64,000 nt of DNA. Source: Kuafuiihalomonas sp964473255. Lineage in GTDB: Bacteria > Myxococcota > Kuafuiibacteriia > Kuafuiibacteriales > Kuafuiibacteriaceae. The stretch is taken from the NCBI GenBank assembly GCA_964473255.1, contig CAYYOT010000004.1:62001-126000 (forward strand). Reading direction: 5' to 3'. The notes beneath the pieces are model-generated. The model did not search any database, had not been told where the DNA came from, and saw only the letters and a program-made list of their open reading frames with translations. The translations under genes and the position numbers were made by a program. Shown in pieces: positions 43,057 to 52,678 of this stretch (its first letter is position 1; every line of letters starts with the position of its first letter).

Positions 43057-43077
43057 CCCTTGGGTTGGGACCCAGGG
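43057..43077. other. Stem-loop in the tldD/lipoprotein divergent gap
   Basis: CCCTTGGGT and ACCCAGGG can pair (one bulged base) around a TGGG loop in the 269-base divergent region 43014-43282. The rest of the region shows no clear promoter motif. Its position upstream of both genes would suit an operator or a leader structure, but nothing more can be said. Confidence 0.25.
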
Positions 43078-43282
43078 CAAGCGGCACGTCTTCGTACCGG
43101 CGATCTGCGCTCCGTCCGGCGGGAAGAAGCAGGGTCGGGAGAGGGTCGGCGCCTCTTCAGCGACATCTTCTTGTTGGTTCCTAAATCGGGGAGGAAGAGC
43201 CCTTCTGCGGACGCGAAGCGACGACCGAGTCGGCAGCGGAGCTCGCCTTGCAAGGCCTCACTTCCTTTGGAAAATTGCGTCC

Positions 43283-46200
43283 ATGCTGGATCATCGCGCG
43301 GCGTCGTCCTGGCCCTGGGTGATGGCCTGCACGTGGCCGTTCCTCGCCTGTGGGTCCGATGCGGCCGAGCCTGAGCGCTTCATCGAGCTGCGGAGCGCGA
43401 CCGCAATGCAGTGTCCGACCGGAGGTACGGTGGTGTTGGTCGGAGTGGACGCCGACCGGAACGGTACGCTGGCCGATTCGGAGGTCGAGCAGCAGGCGAC
43501 GATCTGTGATGGCCGGAATGGAAGCAGCGTCCTGATCCGAACGGCCGGCGAACCGCCGGGTACCGAGTGTCCGACCGGAGGGATCCGGGTCGAGGCCGGG
43601 CCAGACTTGGACGGCAGCGGAGAGCTCGAGCCCGGAGAGGTCCGGGAGAGTCGCCAGCTCTGTAATGGCGCCGACGGCCGTCCACATCGAATCGAGATCG
43701 AGACGGAAGTTCCGGGAGACAACTGCGGAGCTGGCGGCAGCCGTATCCGCTCTGGGATCGACCTCGACGGCAACGAGGTTCTCGACGCCGAGGAGGTCGA
43801 GTTCGAGTCGTACGTTTGCCAGCCCCTCGCCAGCCTCGTTCGCATCACGGAAGAGCCCGCGGGTGCGGCATGCGCCGAAGGGGGGACGGCGGTCGAGGTC
43901 GGACTCGACACGGACAACGACGGGGAGCTCTCCGATGAAGAAGTCTCCGGTCGCCGCGTCGTCTGCGACGGCGTGACCGGAGACGCTTCACTCGTCGCCG
44001 TCGTCGTCGAGCCGGCCGGCGAACGCTGTGAGGCCGGAGGCTCGCGCATCGAGACCGGGCGCGACGACAACGGCAACGCCCAGCTCGACCCGGAAGAGGT
44101 CAGCCTCGTGAGCTACGTGTGCAGCGGCGATGCAGGCGCCGACGGCGACGATGGCTCGCTCGTACGCGTGTCGACCGAGCCTGTCGGCGCCAACTGCACC
44201 GGGGGAGGTCTCCGCGTCGATACCGGACCCGATCTCGACGACGACGGCGTCCTGGACAGCAACGAGATCGTGGAGTCGGCCTTCGCCTGCAACGGGTCGT
44301 CCAATGCCGTGCTGGTCGACTCCAGCCCCGTCGCAGAAGGCGCCGACTGTTCCGAGGGGGGGACCCGAGTGAAGGTGGGAGTCGACGCCAACGCCAACGG
44401 GATCCTCGAAGAGAGCGAAGTCAGTACCAGTTTCGTCGTGTGCAACGGACAGGCGTCGGTACCCTTTGCCATTCAGACCGGGTCGCTCCCCGACGGCCGC
44501 CGGTCCGAAAGCTACTCCGCGGCGATCACCGCGGCGGGAGGAACCGGCGGCGGCTACGCTTGGACCGTTTCCGCCGGAATGCTTCCTCCAGGCTTGGCTC
44601 TGGGCGCGAGCGGAACACCCAGCACGACGCTGGCGGGGATTCCGACCGCTGCCGGCACCTATACCTTCACCCTCAGGGTCAGCGACGTGTTCGGACAAAT
44701 CACGGAGCGGGGCTTCACTTTGCTCATCGAGGGTGCCGATCTCGCCATCGCTACCCACACGGTACCTCGGCCCGAAAGCGGTACGCCCTACTCTTTCGAT
44801 TTGCTCGCTTCTGGGGGCCGGTCTCCGTACCGCTGGTCCTTGACGTCGGGAACCCTCCCCGCGGGGCTCGCGCTTTCCACGAACGGTCGAGTCTCCGGGA
44901 CCCCGACGTCGACCGTCGGCTCGACCGTACTGGTCGAAGTGGCCGACGCCGACGGCGATACGCAGGTCGCTCGCTTACGATTTCTGAACACACCGCGCTG
45001 GGTCGCGTTCACCGGCGACACGGTCACGAACGGGACGACCGACGTCTCCATAGTAAACATCGAGGGTGGGACGCCGGGGACACCCGTGGTCTTGAACAAG
45101 ACGCCGGTCGCCGGCGGCGGCGTCGAAGCCGACTCGGTCCAGTTTTCGGATAACGGCGAGTGGCTCGGCTTCATCGGCGACTTGGATACGGCCGATGAAG
45201 AGGAACTCTGGGTCGTCGATGTGTCGGGGGCGACGCCCGGAACCGCAGTGAAGGTCAATGCGCCTTTCACGGGTCAGCCGGCGGACGAAGAGTACGTACA
45301 AGACTTCTACTTCGCGGCCGACGGAGACTTCGTCGTATACAGCAAGTGGCTCCTCACGCCGTCGTTCACGAGCATCGAGTTCTTCATTCACGACCTGCGG
45401 ACCGGCTCCACGGCACGGAACGTTTCGCCGACGGGGCAGGTGTTCCAAGGGGAAGACGTCGTGATCTCCCCGGACGGAAACACGGTGGCATTCTCGGGGT
45501 ACTCGGGCTCGGACCACGGCTTCTGGGTGGTCGACGCGACGTCCTCGTCGGCCAAGCCCGTCCGCTTCGCCCTGGCGGGCCTCCAAGATCTCGAGGACTT
45601 CGCCTTCGGGCCTGACTCCGATGAGCTTTTCTACACCGACGCTTCGCGGAATCTGAGTGTGGTGGACATCTCCACCTTGGCTTCCACGGGCTCGATCGGC
45701 ACGTCGCTGACCATCAGCAGCACGATTACCGGCCGGATCATCTCCGTCTCTCCAGACGAGACGACGCTCGCCTTCGATCGAACGACGGAACTGAGCGTCG
45801 TCGACCTGTCGGCGACGCCCCGGCGACTCCGAAGGATCCAGCCCGGGCCTCTGAGTCGTTCGTCCGTTGCCGACTGGACCGTCGACTCCCGGGGGCTAAT
45901 GCGAGACGGGTCCTACATCGATCGAGAAACGGGTGACGAGACCGAGATCTTTCCCCCCACGACGGGGTTCGATGACCGCCTGGAAGACCTGGTCGTCGTG
46001 CCGAGCAACGTCGGTCTCGTCTTTCGGAGTCAGCGGGAGTCTCCGACGGTCTTCGATGCCTACCTGGCCCGCTACGACGATCCCGGCAATCCAACGCGCC
46101 TGTCCACGAACATATCCGGCGCCGAGGACGTGAATAGTCTCGTCGTCTCGCCCGACGGGGACCACGTGCTCTATAGCGGGGATGCGAACGGAGCCGGTAT

Positions 46201-46483
46201 CGACGAGCTGTTCGTGATCGACATCTCCGGAGCGACGCCGACGGCGCCGACGCGCGTGAACGAAGCGCTCGTCGTCGGCGGCGACGTCCTCGACGACAAG
46301 CAAACCGGCTATGCGATCGTCGGGGACTACGATGGAGTGGTCTACATCGCAGACCAGGACACCGATGACGTCTTCGAGCTGTACTTGCGCTGGCGGACCG
46401 GCGGAGCGCTCGATCCCGCCGTGACCGTGAGTCCCACGCTGCCCGCGGACGGCGACGTCGAGAGCGTATTCGTGCAGCCCTAG
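43283..46483 (+). CDS. Large surface lipoprotein: DUF7151 repeats, Ig-like domains, beta-propeller
   Basis: 1066 residues from the ATG at 43283. A lipoprotein signal ends in FLAC (C23). Residues about 31-392 hold seven units of about 50 residues with two Cys and a DxDxDGxLDxxE-like acidic loop (for example GLDTDNDGELSDEE), as in DUF7151 repeats; the loops look able to bind calcium. Two putative-Ig (He_PIG-like) domains follow at about 393-570 (PFAIQTGSLPDGRRSESYSA; GTPYSFDLLASGG). Then a TolB/WD40-like beta-propeller (SVQFSDNGEWLGFIGD; VISPDGNTVAFSGY; VVSPDGDHVLYSGD) runs to the end. Likely displayed on the outer membrane for adhesion or polymer binding. A LamG fragment follows directly after the stop. 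Confidence 0.88.
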   Translation: MLDHRAASSWPWVMACTWPFLACGSDAAEPERFIELRSATAMQCPTGGTVVLVGVDADRNGTLADSEVEQQATICDGRNGSSVLIRTAGEPPGTECPTGGIRVEAGPDLDGSGELEPGEVRESRQLCNGADGRPHRIEIETEVPGDNCGAGGSRIRSGIDLDGNEVLDAEEVEFESYVCQPLASLVRITEEPAGAACAEGGTAVEVGLDTDNDGELSDEEVSGRRVVCDGVTGDASLVAVVVEPAGERCEAGGSRIETGRDDNGNAQLDPEEVSLVSYVCSGDAGADGDDGSLVRVSTEPVGANCTGGGLRVDTGPDLDDDGVLDSNEIVESAFACNGSSNAVLVDSSPVAEGADCSEGGTRVKVGVDANANGILEESEVSTSFVVCNGQASVPFAIQTGSLPDGRRSESYSAAITAAGGTGGGYAWTVSAGMLPPGLALGASGTPSTTLAGIPTAAGTYTFTLRVSDVFGQITERGFTLLIEGADLAIATHTVPRPESGTPYSFDLLASGGRSPYRWSLTSGTLPAGLALSTNGRVSGTPTSTVGSTVLVEVADADGDTQVARLRFLNTPRWVAFTGDTVTNGTTDVSIVNIEGGTPGTPVVLNKTPVAGGGVEADSVQFSDNGEWLGFIGDLDTADEEELWVVDVSGATPGTAVKVNAPFTGQPADEEYVQDFYFAADGDFVVYSKWLLTPSFTSIEFFIHDLRTGSTARNVSPTGQVFQGEDVVISPDGNTVAFSGYSGSDHGFWVVDATSSSAKPVRFALAGLQDLEDFAFGPDSDELFYTDASRNLSVVDISTLASTGSIGTSLTISSTITGRIISVSPDETTLAFDRTTELSVVDLSATPRRLRRIQPGPLSRSSVADWTVDSRGLMRDGSYIDRETGDETEIFPPTTGFDDRLEDLVVVPSNVGLVFRSQRESPTVFDAYLARYDDPGNPTRLSTNISGAEDVNSLVVSPDGDHVLYSGDANGAGIDELFVIDISGATPTAPTRVNEALVVGGDVLDDKQTGYAIVGDYDGVVYIADQDTDDVFELYLRWRTGGALDPAVTVSPTLPADGDVESVFVQP
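43373..44458 (+). repeat. Seven DUF7151-type repeats
   Basis: Seven tandem protein repeats of about 50 residues, each with C-x-x-GG, an acidic D-x-D-G-x-L loop and a closing CNG or CDG. The DNA between copies has diverged, so the array is old and under protein-level constraint. Confidence 0.85.
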
Positions 46484-46761
46484 AGTGGTATCACTACGTC
46501 GTCACCGTCGAGCCCGGTGCTCACCACGCGTACCTGACTGGTGAGGAACTCTCGCTTCACTATAACGACACCTCGATCGAGGACCACGGCTTCTTCTCGA
46601 CCATCCGCGACCGGCAGCAGATGACCCTGGGGCAGGGGATCTTCAGCCTCCAGCGCTCCTGGTTGGAATTCAACGGGGCCATCACCGACGTGAGAGTTTA
46701 CGACCGGATCCTCGATCCAGCCGAGATCACTGAGCTTACCGACGGTCCCCTCCGCCAGTAG
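46484..46761 (+). pseudogene. LamG/concanavalin-like domain remnant
   Basis: This 331-base gap between two lipoprotein genes contains an open stretch without a start codon. Read from TGG at 46486, it begins WYHYVVTVEPGAHHAYLTGE and ends with FNGAITDVRVYDRILDPAEITEL and a TAG at 46759. That is the second half of a laminin-G-like (LamG_3) lectin domain, where the WHHY...FxGxIDDVRIYxRxLSxxEI pattern is standard. It lies in a different frame from the upstream gene, whose own stop is 5 bases earlier. It is therefore the 3' end of a truncated gene. The remaining bases up to 46814 hold nothing else recognisable. Confidence 0.75.
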
Positions 46762-46814
46762 GACCGCCTTCCGGCCGGGTGGTCATCGGCGGAAGATCCT
46801 CGGTACGGTCAGGC

Positions 46815-48122
46815 ATGGGTTTGTCGCGAGCTGCGCGTATCACTCTGCTGGCCGCGCTGGTGGCGTGCACCGAGGATGAGGGGAGCGAGGAGCGACGTCC
46901 CGATGCGGTGGCTCGGCCGGATGCCCGTGGTGCCGATGCGACCGCACCCGACGCCGGAGGTCCCGATGCCCGCCGTCCCGATGGTTCGAGCCTTCCCGAT
47001 GCCGCCCGGATGACCGACGCTTCTCGACCCGATGCACGGGCGCCGGATGCCGGTGCGCCCGGTGACGAGATCGTCGGCGTTAAGCCCCCGCCTCGCCGAG
47101 CCCATACATCGACCCTCCTCGACGACGGCCGGGTCTTGATCGTCGGTGGCACGGGGGCGGCCGAGAGCCCCGAGCAATCCTGGCTCTTCGACCCGACCAC
47201 GAATCGTTTCTCGCGGGGACCCGACCTCGACCCCGGTCTCAGCGGCCATTCCGCAACGAAGCTGCCCGGGGGCAAGGTGCTCATCGCCGGCGGACTCGAC
47301 GGCTTCGGCACGAACGCCACGACCGTCGACACGGCTCTGCTCTTCGATCCGGCCACCGATACCTTCGAAACGACGGGCTCGATGACCGGACCCCGGTTCG
47401 CACACCGTGCGTTCCTCCTGGAGAACGGACCCGACGCGGGCAAAGTGCTCGTGATCGCGGGGGCGAAGCGTCCGCCTGTGGGTGACGAGCGAATCCTCCC
47501 GCTCGAAGTCTACGATCCGGCCACCGGCGAGTTCGCCCTCTTGGGAACGAGCCTTCCGATCCAGCGCGACGGCGCGAACTACACGGTCCTAGCCGACGGT
47601 CGAATTTTGATTGCGGGCGGGGCCACCCGAAGCGGTGGTCGCGACTACGTGGATACGGCCCTGATCTACGATCCGAGCACGCGACAGCTCGAAGACGTCA
47701 TGGACACGATGGCTTTCCTTCGCGCAAACCAGTCCTCCATCCTCCAGCCCGACGGCGAGGTCTTTCTTTTCGGAGGCGGCAATCGGACGACGAGTATGAT
47801 CGAAGAGACCGACATCTATGATCCGTCGACCGACACCTTCCGCGACGGTCCCGACTGGACGGACTTCGTGTCCAGCCATCGCATGGTTCCGCTCGACGAC
47901 GGTCGAGTCCTACAGATGGGTGGAACGTCCGTGAGCGGAGTTCGAGACGACGTCATCATTTGGGATGCCGCGACCTTGGAAACCACGCTTCATCCTCGAA
48001 AGCTGTCTCGAGGCCTGTTCAGCTTCACCGCCACCATCTTGCAGGACGGGAGAATCCTCCTCGTGGGTGGCCAGGGACAAGGCAGTATCGTCGTCGGCGA
48101 GGCCGAGCTCTTTTTGCCCTGA
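46815..48122 (+). CDS. Kelch-repeat lipoprotein with PDA-rich linker
   Basis: 435 residues from the ATG giving MGLSRAARITLL. The lipobox is LVAC (C18). A low-complexity spacer of PDAR/PDAG repeats (about 30-85), typical of lipoproteins in Sandaracinus-like myxobacteria, lifts a Kelch propeller off the membrane. Six or so units follow, each with R-x-x-H and GG-x-x-YDP: RRAHTSTLLDDGRVLIVGG, GHSATKLPGGKVLIAGG, LEVYDPATGEF, ALIYDPSTRQ, TDIYDPSTDTF and ILLVGGQGQG. Likely surface-exposed; ligand unknown. Confidence 0.85.
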   Translation: MGLSRAARITLLAALVACTEDEGSEERRPDAVARPDARGADATAPDAGGPDARRPDGSSLPDAARMTDASRPDARAPDAGAPGDEIVGVKPPPRRAHTSTLLDDGRVLIVGGTGAAESPEQSWLFDPTTNRFSRGPDLDPGLSGHSATKLPGGKVLIAGGLDGFGTNATTVDTALLFDPATDTFETTGSMTGPRFAHRAFLLENGPDAGKVLVIAGAKRPPVGDERILPLEVYDPATGEFALLGTSLPIQRDGANYTVLADGRILIAGGATRSGGRDYVDTALIYDPSTRQLEDVMDTMAFLRANQSSILQPDGEVFLFGGGNRTTSMIEETDIYDPSTDTFRDGPDWTDFVSSHRMVPLDDGRVLQMGGTSVSGVRDDVIIWDAATLETTLHPRKLSRGLFSFTATILQDGRILLVGGQGQGSIVVGEAELFLP

Positions 48123-48144
48123 GCTGCCCCGGCAGAGGATGCCG

Positions 48145-49302
48145 TCAATCCGACGGTCGCGACGCGTCGAGGGGGCGGGCCGCTCCGCCCCGCCGCCGCA
48201 GTCGAAAGTCGGTGTCCTTGGGCGGCACGAGCGCCTCGACGCCGCCTTTCGAGACGCGGATGACGTAGTCGGGGACGGGGTCGATCGCCAGGACTCGACG
48301 GAGATCGGTGAGAGGCGACCTCCAGTTCGATGCGCCGAGCGCCAGGCCGAAGACCCAGCCTTCGGGTGACCGCCCCAAGAGCTTCGCCGGATACTCGGCC
48401 CGCGACTGCCAGCGGAGGTCGACGTCGGACGGACACGACCACACGAGCACCATCGGCACGTACGGTCCCAGCACGCGGTGAAACCGAAGGGCCTGACGCT
48501 GCGCCAGGCGCACTTCTTCGCAGGCTCCCTCCCCGGCCCAACCTGCAGGCGTTGCCGTGGCCGTCGCCACCTCTTTCCATCCGCGCGGGACGAGCGCCGC
48601 TGTCGCCGCCGAAGTCGGGGCGACCGAGTCGGCGGGGACCTCCGCGAGTCCCGTCGCCGAAGGCACCTCGAATGACTCGAAGTTCGACGTGCGAAGAACA
48701 TCGGCCAGTTTCTGGGTGGCCTGCTGGAGGGTCGCTCCGAGCACCCACCATGGACTGAGGGGCTCGGGATCCGACGACCGAGCCTGCCGCCACACGCTCC
48801 ATCCGGTGGCCCCGGAAAAGCGCAGCGGACCTTCCACGCCGCTGCGAATCTCGATGTCGCTGAGCACTACTTCAGCCAGTATCCAGGGTACCTCACCCTT
48901 CTTCACGTCTTCGACGTACCCGCGGGCCCGCAGGACCTTGGCCGAAAGAACCAGGTCGGACCGTCGGGCCTGGCGAACGTCGCGAACGAGTTCGACCCGA
49001 GCAAACGCCGACGTCGAGACGAGAGCTTGGGCGAAGGCCCGCGTTACCTGCTCCATCGGCTCCGGAGCGAGCCAGTCGAGGTTGGTTCCGCGAAAGAGCC
49101 GCCGTCGGTAGACGTACTTCCCCTTATCGTCCGGCGACTCGCCGCCTTTGCGCGCATCGACCAGCGGCAGGATCGCGATCGACTGTCTCTGGGCTGCGGG
49201 CTCCAAAAAACGCTGGTCGACCAGGAGCGACGGGATCTGGGCAGGGGTCCCCGCGCAAGCCAGCACGACGCCCATCACCCACGGCGCCGACCATCGGATC
49301 AT
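48145..49302 (-). CDS. Lipoprotein of unknown function, coupled to lnt
   Basis: 385 residues. A lipoprotein signal ends in VLAC (C16). The next part, IAILPLVDARKGGE and EQVTRAFAQALVSTSAFARVELV, resembles the fold of GNA1162/LpoB-like or TolB N-terminal-like lipoproteins that build peptidoglycan- or export-related assemblies, but the match is weak. The C-terminal part is basic and mixed alpha/beta with no recognised motif. The ATG overlaps the lnt stop (ATGA), so it is co-translated with the enzyme that completes lipoprotein acylation. Confidence 0.72.
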   Translation of the reverse strand: MIRWSAPWVMGVVLACAGTPAQIPSLLVDQRFLEPAAQRQSIAILPLVDARKGGESPDDKGKYVYRRRLFRGTNLDWLAPEPMEQVTRAFAQALVSTSAFARVELVRDVRQARRSDLVLSAKVLRARGYVEDVKKGEVPWILAEVVLSDIEIRSGVEGPLRFSGATGWSVWRQARSSDPEPLSPWWVLGATLQQATQKLADVLRTSNFESFEVPSATGLAEVPADSVAPTSAATAALVPRGWKEVATATATPAGWAGEGACEEVRLAQRQALRFHRVLGPYVPMVLVWSCPSDVDLRWQSRAEYPAKLLGRSPEGWVFGLALGASNWRSPLTDLRRVLAIDPVPDYVIRVSKGGVEALVPPKDTDFRLRRRGGAARPLDASRPSD

Positions 49303-50813
49303 CTTGCACGCCACACGCGAACGGCGGTGAACAGACAAAAGAGGAGCCCCACCCATCCGAGAAAGTCGCCCCAGCGCATGTGCAGCGAGGTGCTGTCGTC
49401 TCGAATGACGGGGACCCGGGCCACCAGCGTTTCCCGGGTCCACTGTCCGGTCCGCTCGGCGATGCGGCCGACCGGATCGACGATCGCACTGATCCCCGTG
49501 TTGGTGGAACGAATCATCGCCCGTCGCGTCTCGATGGAGCGAAAGGTGGCGAGGGCCAAGTGGGTGAGTGGCTCGTGGCTGTCTCCATACCAGCTGTCGT
49601 TGGTGATGTTGACGAGCACGTCCGCGGGCCCCGCTCGGTTCCACATGGTTCGCACGAAGGACGGGATGATGTCCTCGTAGCAGATCATCGGTAGCAGCCG
49701 GTACGGGCCGAGCCGGAGATGCTCGAACGTCCGGCCCCGGGTGAAGGACGCGCTTCGCGGGAACCACTCCTTGATCTGGGGGAAGGTCTCCACGAACGGC
49801 AGCGACTCGCCGAAGGTCAGAAGACGGACCTTGTCGAAACGGGATGCAAGGGCACCGGTGGACGACGTGAGCACGGCCGTGTTGAACACTTCGCGTTCTT
49901 CACCGCGAATGTCTCCGGAGATGGCTCCGAAGAGCAAAGGAACCGGGATGTTGCCGTTGACGTACGCAAGTTCGGTCCGGTCGCGAGGAAGAAATCGGTT
50001 GTAGGAACTCTCCGGCCAGACCACGAGATCGAGATCCGGGTGCGCGTCGTACGCGGCCCTCGTCATCTCTTGGTGCCGACGGATGAACTCGGAGCGCTTC
50101 CCCACTTTGTCGCGCGCGCCGAGATTCGCCTGGATCAGGGCCACTTCGATGGTCGGCGAGCGCTGGACCAGGAGGTCGACCTGATACATCCGGATCGTCC
50201 CGTAGAGCGCCACGACGGCGAGCAGAGCGGAAGCCTCGGCCAGCGGGCGGTGCATCCGTCGCCCTTCCCGAGCCGCGGCGACCGCGTCCGCCAACGCCCC
50301 GTTGACGCCCCCGACCAAGACGCTGAGGCCCGCCATCCCGAAGAGCTCGACGTGTTGAGTGAGGCGCGGGACCACGTACAGCGTGTTGCCCGCATAGTTG
50401 GGAAACAAGAACGGGTACCAGGCCTCGATGGCGATCACCGCCATCGTCAGCGAGATCGCCGTCGGAATGCGCCAGTGGGTCCGAGCCTGATGCTCGAAGA
50501 GCGCCACGATCCCCCACGCCAAGCCCTGGTACGCGGTCAACAGGAAGAAGCCGAGGACCGCCCAGTGCAGGTCGAGATGAGCGAACGTCTGCAGCAGGTG
50601 GACGACCCAGTAGTAGCCGCCCCACATGGCGACGGTCCCGGCCAGCCATCCGAGGAAGAAGGAGGCGCGGGCGCTACGCTGGCGGGTCGCGGTCATCAGC
50701 GGGACCAAGAAGACGAAGATCAGCGGCCATAGGCCGAACCCGACGAATCCGAGAAAATAGAGGACCCCGCTGGCGACGGCCCAGGCCCAGGGCAAGCGCG
50801 CGGGTTCAGGCAC
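49299..50813 (-). CDS. lnt: Apolipoprotein N-acyltransferase
   Basis: Adds the third acyl chain to the N-terminal Cys of lipoproteins in the inner membrane. 504 residues: about six to seven membrane helices in the first 220, then a nitrilase-fold periplasmic domain with the catalytic triad Glu in VVWPESS, Lys in RFDKVRLLTFGE and Cys in ICYEDI, and a final helix at the C-terminus. GTG start with GGGGGA a few bases before it. The many lipoprotein genes in this window would be its substrates. Confidence 0.95.
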   Translation of the reverse strand: MPEPARLPWAWAVASGVLYFLGFVGFGLWPLIFVFLVPLMTATRQRSARASFFLGWLAGTVAMWGGYYWVVHLLQTFAHLDLHWAVLGFFLLTAYQGLAWGIVALFEHQARTHWRIPTAISLTMAVIAIEAWYPFLFPNYAGNTLYVVPRLTQHVELFGMAGLSVLVGGVNGALADAVAAAREGRRMHRPLAEASALLAVVALYGTIRMYQVDLLVQRSPTIEVALIQANLGARDKVGKRSEFIRRHQEMTRAAYDAHPDLDLVVWPESSYNRFLPRDRTELAYVNGNIPVPLLFGAISGDIRGEEREVFNTAVLTSSTGALASRFDKVRLLTFGESLPFVETFPQIKEWFPRSASFTRGRTFEHLRLGPYRLLPMICYEDIIPSFVRTMWNRAGPADVLVNITNDSWYGDSHEPLTHLALATFRSIETRRAMIRSTNTGISAIVDPVGRIAERTGQWTRETLVARVPVIRDDSTSLHMRWGDFLGWVGLLFCLFTAVRVWRAR

Positions 50814-51126
50814 CGTGTCCCCCAGGGGAAAACCGTCGATGGTCCAGGACCTGCCACCCGACGAAAAGAATGGCCACCGCCGCTCGGAACACCTGGGTGT
50901 TGAGGGCCTCGGTCATCGAAGGGTACATCATGGGGACGGCCCACGAGACCCACGCTCCGGTCGCGAGCGCGAGGCTCGCCGCCAGCAGCGAAGACAAGCC
51001 AGACTGCCAACCTAGCCCCGACACCACGAATCCCGAGGCGACCACTCCGACGAATATCCCCCAGGGTCCAGGCAAGAGCGCCGCCGGGCACCCGGCGACG
51101 ACGACAGCGACCACGGCCCGCCCCAT
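50806..51126 (-). CDS. Small membrane protein upstream of lnt
   Basis: 106 residues from the ATG giving MGRAVVAVVV. Three or four hydrophobic helices separated by short loops (GPWGIFVGVVASGFVVSGLGW; LLAASLALATGAWVSW; AAVAILFVGWQVL) and a Gly/His-rich end. Not recognised. It overlaps the lnt start by 8 bases, so translation is probably coupled; a role in envelope or lipid handling is inference. Confidence 0.6.
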   Translation of the reverse strand: MGRAVVAVVVAGCPAALLPGPWGIFVGVVASGFVVSGLGWQSGLSSLLAASLALATGAWVSWAVPMMYPSMTEALNTQVFRAAVAILFVGWQVLDHRRFSPGGHGA

Positions 51127-51214
51127 GAGAGCGCCGTCATGTGGCGGGTGTCGCGCTTGTGTGTCAATCTTCCGTCTGTTAACCGGCCGTTTCCGGAGGA
51201 CGTTCGAAGCCACC

Positions 51215-52621
51215 ATGCGCAAGTGCTCGATGTTCCTGCTTGTCGCGTGGACGTTGACGCCGACGACGCTCGCCGCCCAGGCCGACGCCCCGGATCCATC
51301 GCCCCGCGGCCTCACCCTGGACCAGCTCGTCGAGCTGGCCCTGGAGCGGAACCTGCTGGTCCAGGTGAAGGAGTCGGAGGTCGACCAAGCGCGTGCGCTC
51401 TACCGGACGGCAGCGTCCCTGGCCTACCCTCGGCTCGACGCCAACACGATCATCGGCGGCCCGACCGCTGAAGCCAAGACCGCCGTTCAGAACGACATCA
51501 ACACCGTGACCCAATCATCGCTCGGCGGAGACCTCGATTTCGGACAGCTGGGCGTCACCATCCGGGGCGACGTCCAGATCGCGCAGCCACTGTACACGTT
51601 CCGCAAGATCGCCAGCTCGAAGGACGCAACGAAGCACCTCATCAACGCCCGCGTGCAGGACGCGGAGGCAACGCGAGCCGACATCGTCCTCGACGTCCAT
51701 CGCGCCTACTGGGCTCTGCAGCTCGTTCAGGCCTTCCTGAACACGATCGACGAGGGCACGGACACGTTGACCGGCGTCCTCGAGCAGATCGAGGAGCTGC
51801 TCGACGAGGACTCGGTGCAAGTCACGGAAAACGATCGACTCCGCCTCGTTCATGCCCTCGCTACCCTGCGCGTTCGCAAAGCGGAGGCGATCGGGGGGCG
51901 CGACCAGGCCAACCTCGCGCTGCGGATCCTGACCCGCTCCCCGCTGGATACACCGCTGATGGTGGAGCCTTTCGACCTCTACGACGCCATTCCCGAGACG
52001 ACCCCGGAGGTCGAAACCACGGTGGAAGACGCCCGAGCCTCTCGGGCGGAGCTCCTGGCCCTGCGCCAGGTCATCGAAGCCCAGCAAGCCTTGGTCGAAC
52101 TTCGGCGGGCAAACCTGTATCCCGACATCTTCTTTGGGGTGCGGATGAACTATGCGTACACGAGCAACGCGACCGAGCAGACCAATCCCTTCATCTATGA
52201 CCCGTTCAACGACTTCAACGTCGGTATGGGGATCGGTATTCGCTGGGAATTCGACCTGTTCACGAAGCTCGCGCGGATCGAGTTCGCCGAGTCCGTCCGC
52301 TCGACCCGCGAGATCCAGGAGGCCCTGGCCTCCGATGCCGTCGAGCTCGAGGTTCGGCAGATCCACACCCTCCTCGAGAACGGATTCGACCAGCTCGACG
52401 AACTCGACCGCGCCAACCGCGCCGCCCGGGCCTGGCTGACATCGACCGTCCTCGCGTACGACATCGGTACCGGCAACGCCCGCGAGCTGATCGATGCGTT
52501 CCTCGCCTGGGCCGCTTCCACCGCGCAGCTGGAGACGGTCCGGTACGACACCGTGGTTCGGCTGTCGGAGCTGGCCCGAGCCCGGGGACGTCTGGTCGCG
52601 CTCCGGGGAGCCCCTAGATGA
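51215..52621 (+). CDS. TolC-family outer-membrane efflux protein
   Basis: 468 residues. A signal peptide (MRKCSMFLLVAWTLTPTTLA) is followed by two outer-membrane-efflux-protein repeats with long coiled-coil helices: LTLDQLVELALERNLLVQ at the start of the first, and EDARASRAELLALRQVIEAQQALVELRRANLYPDI in the second, plus barrel strands VGMGIGIRWEFDLF. Length is typical. No inner-membrane pump or periplasmic adaptor gene is next to it; a MlaC-like gene follows 57 bases later, so a lipid or solvent export role is possible. Confidence 0.9.
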   Translation: MRKCSMFLLVAWTLTPTTLAAQADAPDPSPRGLTLDQLVELALERNLLVQVKESEVDQARALYRTAASLAYPRLDANTIIGGPTAEAKTAVQNDINTVTQSSLGGDLDFGQLGVTIRGDVQIAQPLYTFRKIASSKDATKHLINARVQDAEATRADIVLDVHRAYWALQLVQAFLNTIDEGTDTLTGVLEQIEELLDEDSVQVTENDRLRLVHALATLRVRKAEAIGGRDQANLALRILTRSPLDTPLMVEPFDLYDAIPETTPEVETTVEDARASRAELLALRQVIEAQQALVELRRANLYPDIFFGVRMNYAYTSNATEQTNPFIYDPFNDFNVGMGIGIRWEFDLFTKLARIEFAESVRSTREIQEALASDAVELEVRQIHTLLENGFDQLDELDRANRAARAWLTSTVLAYDIGTGNARELIDAFLAWAASTAQLETVRYDTVVRLSELARARGRLVALRGAPR

Positions 52622-52678
52622 GGTTGGCGGTTGAATACGCGCTTGCCGGGCTTCGTCACTTTGTTCGACCTCCAACCG

